This document shows, piece by piece, positions 60,758 through 64,000 of a stretch of 64,000 nt of DNA. The stretch is taken from positions 101,776 to 165,775 of the forward strand of contig NZ_BDCI01000039.1 in NCBI RefSeq assembly GCF_001613425.1, given 5' to 3'. Position 1 is the stretch's first letter. The number at the start of each line of letters is the position of its first letter. The notes beneath the pieces are model-generated. The model was not told where the DNA came from, ran no database searches, and worked only from the letters and a program-made list of their open reading frames with translations. The translations under genes and the position numbers were made by a program. This DNA is from Nocardia vulneris (lineage in GTDB: Bacteria > Actinomycetota > Actinomycetes > Mycobacteriales > Mycobacteriaceae).

Positions 60758-62587
60758 TCAGTGCGCCACTGCGAGGCGAGCCCTGAGCGCGGAGAGCTGG
60801 ACGCGCAGGGCCTCGGGCATCCTCGCACCGATCGTGTCGTACCACTGCTCAATTGCCGCGACCTCGGCCACCCATTCCTCGACGTGCACGGCCAAGGCAT
60901 CGGCCACCGAGTCGCGATACCCATCGGACAGACCCGACTGGTCCAAGTCCGCAGAATTCGGCACATAACCGATCGGCGTCTCGACGGCGCCGGCCGCGCC
61001 GTCGAGACGTTCCAGCGCCCATTTCAGGACCCGTACGTTCTCACCGAAACCCGGCCACAGAAACTGTCCATCAGTGCCTCGGCGGAACCAGTTGACCTGG
61101 AAGATTTTCGGCAGTTCGGCAGGATCTGCGGCCGCCCCGAGCCGCAACCAGTGCGCGAAATAGTCGCCTACGTGGTAGCCGAGGAACGGCAACATCGCCA
61201 TCGGATCGCGGCGCACGACGCCGATCTGCCCAGCGGCTGCGGCGGTCGTCTCCGAGGACAGCACCGATGCGGTGAACACCCCGTGTTCCCAGCCGAACGA
61301 CTCGGTGATCAGCGGGACCGTCGTGGCACGGCGCCCTCCGAAAAAGATGGCAGAGATCGGTACTCCGGTCGGATCGTTCCATTCCGCGGCCACCGAGGGG
61401 CACTGCTCGATCGGCGTGCAGTATCGCGAGTTCGGATGTGCGGCGAGCGTTCCCGACTTCGGCGTCCAGTCCTTGCCACGCCAGTCGATGAGGTGGCCGG
61501 GTGCGACCTCGGTCAAGCCTTCCCACCACACATCGCCATCGTCGGTCAGCGCGGTGTTGGTGAAGATCGAATTGCCGACGTCGATCGTGGCGATCGCATT
61601 GGGGTTCGTCGTGGCACCCGTGCCCGGTGCGACTCCGAAGAAACCCGCCTCCGGGTTCACCGCGTACAAACGGCCATCCGCTCCGAAACGCAGCCATGCG
61701 ATATCGTCGCCGATCGTCTCGGCTTTCCAGCCCGGCAATGCCGGTTCCAGCATGGCGAGATTCGTTTTGCCGCAGGAGGAGGGAAACGCACCCGCGATGT
61801 AGTGCGTCTTGCCCCGTGGGGACGTCAGTTTCAGTATCAGCATGTGCTCGGCGAGCCATCCCTCGTCACGACCGAGCACGGACGCGATGCGCAGCGCGAA
61901 GCACTTCTTGCCGAGCAACGCGTTGCCGCCGTAGCCCGAGCCGTAACTCCAGATGGCGCGGGCTTCCGGGAAATGCGCGATGTACTTCGTCTTGTCGCAC
62001 GGCCATGCGACGTCTGCCTGCCCGTCTGCCAGCGGAGCACCGACCGAGTGCAGGCATCGGACGAATTCGGTTCCTTCGATGAGCTTTTCCCACACCGGGG
62101 CGCCGGAACGGGCCATGATCTGCATCGACACTGCTACATACGCCGAGTCGGTGATCTGCACACCGAATTTCGGATCTTCGGCGTCCAACGACCCCATGCA
62201 GTAGGCGATCACGAACATTGTGCGCCCGACCATTGATCCGCGGTAGTGCTCACTCATCACCGTGCGCATGTCCACCGGATCCACCCAGTTGTTGGTCGGA
62301 CCGGCATCGTCACGGTCCTCGGAACAGATGAAGGTCCGGTCCTCTACCCGAGCCACATCCTCTGCATCCGACACACACCAGAACGAATTCGGCTTGCCGT
62401 CCAGCCGGACGAACGTGCCCTGGCGTACCAGCTCAGTGGTCAACCGATCCCACTCCGCTCGGGATCCGTCGCAGAACATTATTCGATCCGGTGCGGTCAA
62501 CTCGGCAACCTCGGCCACCCAGGACAGGACACCCGTATGGTCGGTCGGCACGGCGGAGGGCTGGATGGCGATGGCGTGGTCGGACAC
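60758..62587 (-). CDS. pckG: GTP-dependent phosphoenolpyruvate carboxykinase
   Basis: 609 residues from GTG 62587, with GAAGGAG upstream. The kinase-1 P-loop with active Cys is 'GAFPSSCGKTNLAMLEP'; 'SYGSGYGGNALLGKKCFALR' and 'FFGVAPGTGATTNPNA' are the GTP-type PckG landmarks. It interconverts oxaloacetate + GTP and PEP + CO2 + GDP; in mycobacteria it can run anaplerotically under hypoxia. It is followed by a coupled SulP gene and preceded by an ArsR gene. Confidence 0.95.
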   Translation of the reverse strand: MSDHAIAIQPSAVPTDHTGVLSWVAEVAELTAPDRIMFCDGSRAEWDRLTTELVRQGTFVRLDGKPNSFWCVSDAEDVARVEDRTFICSEDRDDAGPTNNWVDPVDMRTVMSEHYRGSMVGRTMFVIAYCMGSLDAEDPKFGVQITDSAYVAVSMQIMARSGAPVWEKLIEGTEFVRCLHSVGAPLADGQADVAWPCDKTKYIAHFPEARAIWSYGSGYGGNALLGKKCFALRIASVLGRDEGWLAEHMLILKLTSPRGKTHYIAGAFPSSCGKTNLAMLEPALPGWKAETIGDDIAWLRFGADGRLYAVNPEAGFFGVAPGTGATTNPNAIATIDVGNSIFTNTALTDDGDVWWEGLTEVAPGHLIDWRGKDWTPKSGTLAAHPNSRYCTPIEQCPSVAAEWNDPTGVPISAIFFGGRRATTVPLITESFGWEHGVFTASVLSSETTAAAAGQIGVVRRDPMAMLPFLGYHVGDYFAHWLRLGAAADPAELPKIFQVNWFRRGTDGQFLWPGFGENVRVLKWALERLDGAAGAVETPIGYVPNSADLDQSGLSDGYRDSVADALAVHVEEWVAEVAAIEQWYDTIGARMPEALRVQLSALRARLAVAH

Positions 62588-62675
62588 GCGATTCTCCTTC
62601 TTGAACTACTAGGTACTTAGTTTAGAAATTCTGCAATCAAAGGGCATGCGAAGAACGCCCCAAAAGACCTCGGAC

Positions 62676-63005
62676 TCAGGCAGGCTCTTCTAGCGCCTCG
62701 ACCTGACCAGCGACAACACCTGTGAGAATAGCCCTTGCCGTAGCCAGCAATTGGGCGACCTCCGGCGACGTGAGCTCATAGGTCACCGACAAGCCCGTAC
62801 GGCTAGCACGCACCAGCCCGGCCCGGCGCAGAATCGCCAACTGCTGCGACAAGTTCGCCGACTCTACGCCGATCTCGCTCAGCATTTCCGACACCGCGTG
62901 CTCACGCTCACTCAGCAACTCCAGCACACGGATCCGCACAGGATGTCCGAGCGTCTTGAAGAAGTCGGCCTTCATCTGGTATAGCGGCCTGCTCAATCCT
63001 GGCAC
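62676..63005 (-). CDS. ArsR-family regulator upstream of PEPCK
   Basis: 109 residues from GTG 63005, eight bases after GGAAGGG; a GTG at 63014 is too close to that site. 'FFKTLGHPVRIRVLELLSER' and 'VESANLSQQLAILRRAGLVR' are the winged helix. No Cys is present in the usual metal-sensing positions, so it probably senses something other than a thiophilic metal. It begins with a Leu-Ser-Arg-Pro-Leu-Tyr motif seen in ArsR proteins that accompany SulP genes. The AT-rich 62588-62675 gap before pckG could hold its operator. Confidence 0.82.
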   Translation of the reverse strand: MPGLSRPLYQMKADFFKTLGHPVRIRVLELLSEREHAVSEMLSEIGVESANLSQQLAILRRAGLVRASRTGLSVTYELTSPEVAQLLATARAILTGVVAGQVEALEEPA

Positions 63006-63137
63006 GTGCCACACCCTTCCGTCGCAGCAGGAGTAGCGCTTCGACCACTCCCAATTGCAGAGTTTAGCAAGCAGCGAAACAGTGCGCCGTCGCGAGCGGG
63101 TGAACCAGCGTTCGAGCTGCCCTACGATAGCGCCGCG

Positions 63138-63167
63138 GGCCCGCTCCGGACATCTCCGGAGCGGGCC
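63138..63167 (-). terminator. Hairpin after malate synthase
   Basis: GGCCCGCTCCGG (63138-63149) and CCGGAGCGGGCC (63156-63167) form a perfect 12-base stem with loop ACATCT, 55 bases past the glcB stop. No T-run follows; symmetric, so it could also act on the other strand. Confidence 0.7.
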
Positions 63168-63221
63168 TCGGGGGTTAGCGCAAATGCCTACTGGCCACTA
63201 CCTTCCGAGCACAGAACCGCT

Positions 63222-64000
63222 CTACTTACAAGCCGCCTTGGCTTCCCGACGACGCCGATGCAAAATCGGCTCGGTGTAGCCGTTGGGCTGCTTGGTGCCT
63301 TCGAGGATGAGTTCCTTGGCGGCTTGGAAGGCGATGCTGCCGGCGAAGTCCGGGGACAGGGGGCGGTAGTTGCGGTCGCCGGCGTTCTGGCGGTCGACGA
63401 TCGGCGCCATCCGTTCCAGGCTGGCCACCACCTCGTCGGCGGTGACGATGCCGTGGCGCAGCCAGTTCGCCATCAGCTGGCTGGAAATGCGAAGGGTGGC
63501 ACGGTCTTCCATGAGCGCGACGTCTTCGATGTCGGGCACCTTGGAGCAGCCGACGCCCTGGTCGATCCAGCGCACCACGTAACCGAGGATGGACTGCGAG
63601 TTGTTGTCCAGCTCCTGCTGCTTCTCCTCGGCCGACCAGTTCGGGGCCGCGGCGAGCGGGATCTCCAGGATCTGGTCGACGGTGGCGCGCGGGCCGCCCT
63701 TGAGGATTTCCTGCTGCCGGTCGAGCACGTTGACCTGGTGGTAGTGCGTGGCGTGCAGGGTGGCCGCGGTGGGCGAGGGCACCCACGCGGTGTTGGCGCC
63801 GGCCTTGGGGTGGCCGATCTTCTGCACCAGCATGTCGGCCATCAGGTCCGGCATGGCCCACATGCCCTTGCCGATCTGCGCCTTGCCGGGCAGTCCGGTG
63901 GCCAGGCCGGTGTCGACGTTCCAGTCCTCGTAGGACTTGATCCACTGCTGGCCCTTCATCTCGGCCTTGCGGACCATCGGCCCGGCCTCCATGGAGGTGT
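63222..64000 (-). CDS. glcB: Malate synthase G, C-terminal part (cut by window end)
   Basis: The last ~259 residues of malate synthase G, open to the window edge (the ATG at 63992 is internal). 'GKGMWAMPDLMADMLVQKI' with the conserved 'MPDLMADM', 'WVPSPTAATLHATHYHQVNV', 'GCSKVPDIEDVALMEDRATL' and 'NYRPLSPDFAGSIAFQAAKEL' are specific for GlcB; 'VGCSKVPDI' contains the active-site-region Cys. It condenses glyoxylate and acetyl-CoA to malate, completing the glyoxylate bypass, and pairs metabolically with PEPCK on the same strand. Confidence 0.95.
   Translation of the reverse strand, partial: TSMEAGPMVRKAEMKGQQWIKSYEDWNVDTGLATGLPGKAQIGKGMWAMPDLMADMLVQKIGHPKAGANTAWVPSPTAATLHATHYHQVNVLDRQQEILKGGPRATVDQILEIPLAAAPNWSAEEKQQELDNNSQSILGYVVRWIDQGVGCSKVPDIEDVALMEDRATLRISSQLMANWLRHGIVTADEVVASLERMAPIVDRQNAGDRNYRPLSPDFAGSIAFQAAKELILEGTKQPNGYTEPILHRRRREAKAACK

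Noticed and set aside
60389..62236. 615-codon open frame on the plus strand
   Set aside because: Antisense to PEPCK and SulP, Arg/Pro-rich, no family; shadow frame.

Overview
The window is high-GC DNA (most third codon positions are G or C) from an actinomycete of the Mycobacteriales, most likely Nocardia or a close relative. The evidence is a mycobacterial-type DosR (DevR) response regulator and DosS-type heme kinase, WS/DGAT acyltransferases, F420/deazaflavin-type oxidoreductases, a GTP-dependent PEP carboxykinase and malate synthase G. Most of the window reads as one large hypoxia/dormancy island. The dosR-dosS pair sits near its centre (34615-37107), surrounded by homologues of genes that in Mycobacterium tuberculosis are scattered DosR-regulon members: eight tandem-domain universal stress proteins (USPs), four Acg-type nitroreductases, Hsp20, CtpF-type P-ATPase, an Rv2004c-like kinase, an HAD-GH65 fusion, an Rv1733c-like membrane protein, PEP synthase and a PfkB-like kinase. 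Short palindromes related to the DosR box (best match GGGACTTTGGTCCC at 50459-50472) lie in front of many of these genes, often in tandem about two helical turns apart.

Left arm (1-23988): the tail of a PAS-like protein; a possible 48-codon ORF; ctpF; a 29-residue membrane peptide followed by two USPs and a GerW/YtfJ protein; a SulP transporter; a membrane protein and a flavodoxin. Then a long same-strand run: USP-USP-alcohol dehydrogenase-USP-DUF2267-SRPBCC-(HAD+GH65), followed by SDR-ABC transporter-WS/DGAT and a deazaflavin-reductase-like membrane fusion, and a divergent carboxylesterase.

A scar at 24.1-25.7 kb holds a Tn3-family transposase remnant, an unrecognised gene with a strong Shine-Dalgarno sequence, and a broken rve-type transposase. 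It is followed by an oxidoreductase cluster (deazaflavin oxidoreductase, CMD protein, HxlR regulator, F420-reductase-like protein, SDR) at 25.9-29.2 kb.

Core and right arm (29.2-53.4 kb): three nitroreductases, the Rv2004c homologue, dosR-dosS, a USP pair, WS/DGAT, Hsp20, a PAP2 phosphatase, a PAP2-kinase-flippase fusion, a P-type ATPase with a large internal deletion, a flavodoxin, PEP synthase, a small membrane protein, a broken serine hydrolase, an operon of Rv1733c-like/SHOCT/USP genes, and a GyrI-DUF302 protein.

From 53.5 to 56.5 kb is a complete arsenic-resistance locus (two ArsR regulators, ArsI lyase, Acr3 pump, ArsC), interrupting the stress island. The end carries a fourth nitroreductase, an N-truncated PfkB-like gene, a Roadblock-like protein, an ArsR-PEPCK-SulP group and the 3' part of malate synthase G.

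Taken together the genes suggest oxygen/NO/CO sensing driving ATP-binding stress proteins, chaperone function, triacylglycerol storage, ion and anion transport, sugar-phosphate recycling and gluconeogenic carbon flow (PEP synthase, PEPCK, malate synthase). Regulatory assignments are inferred from motif similarity and position and were not tested.
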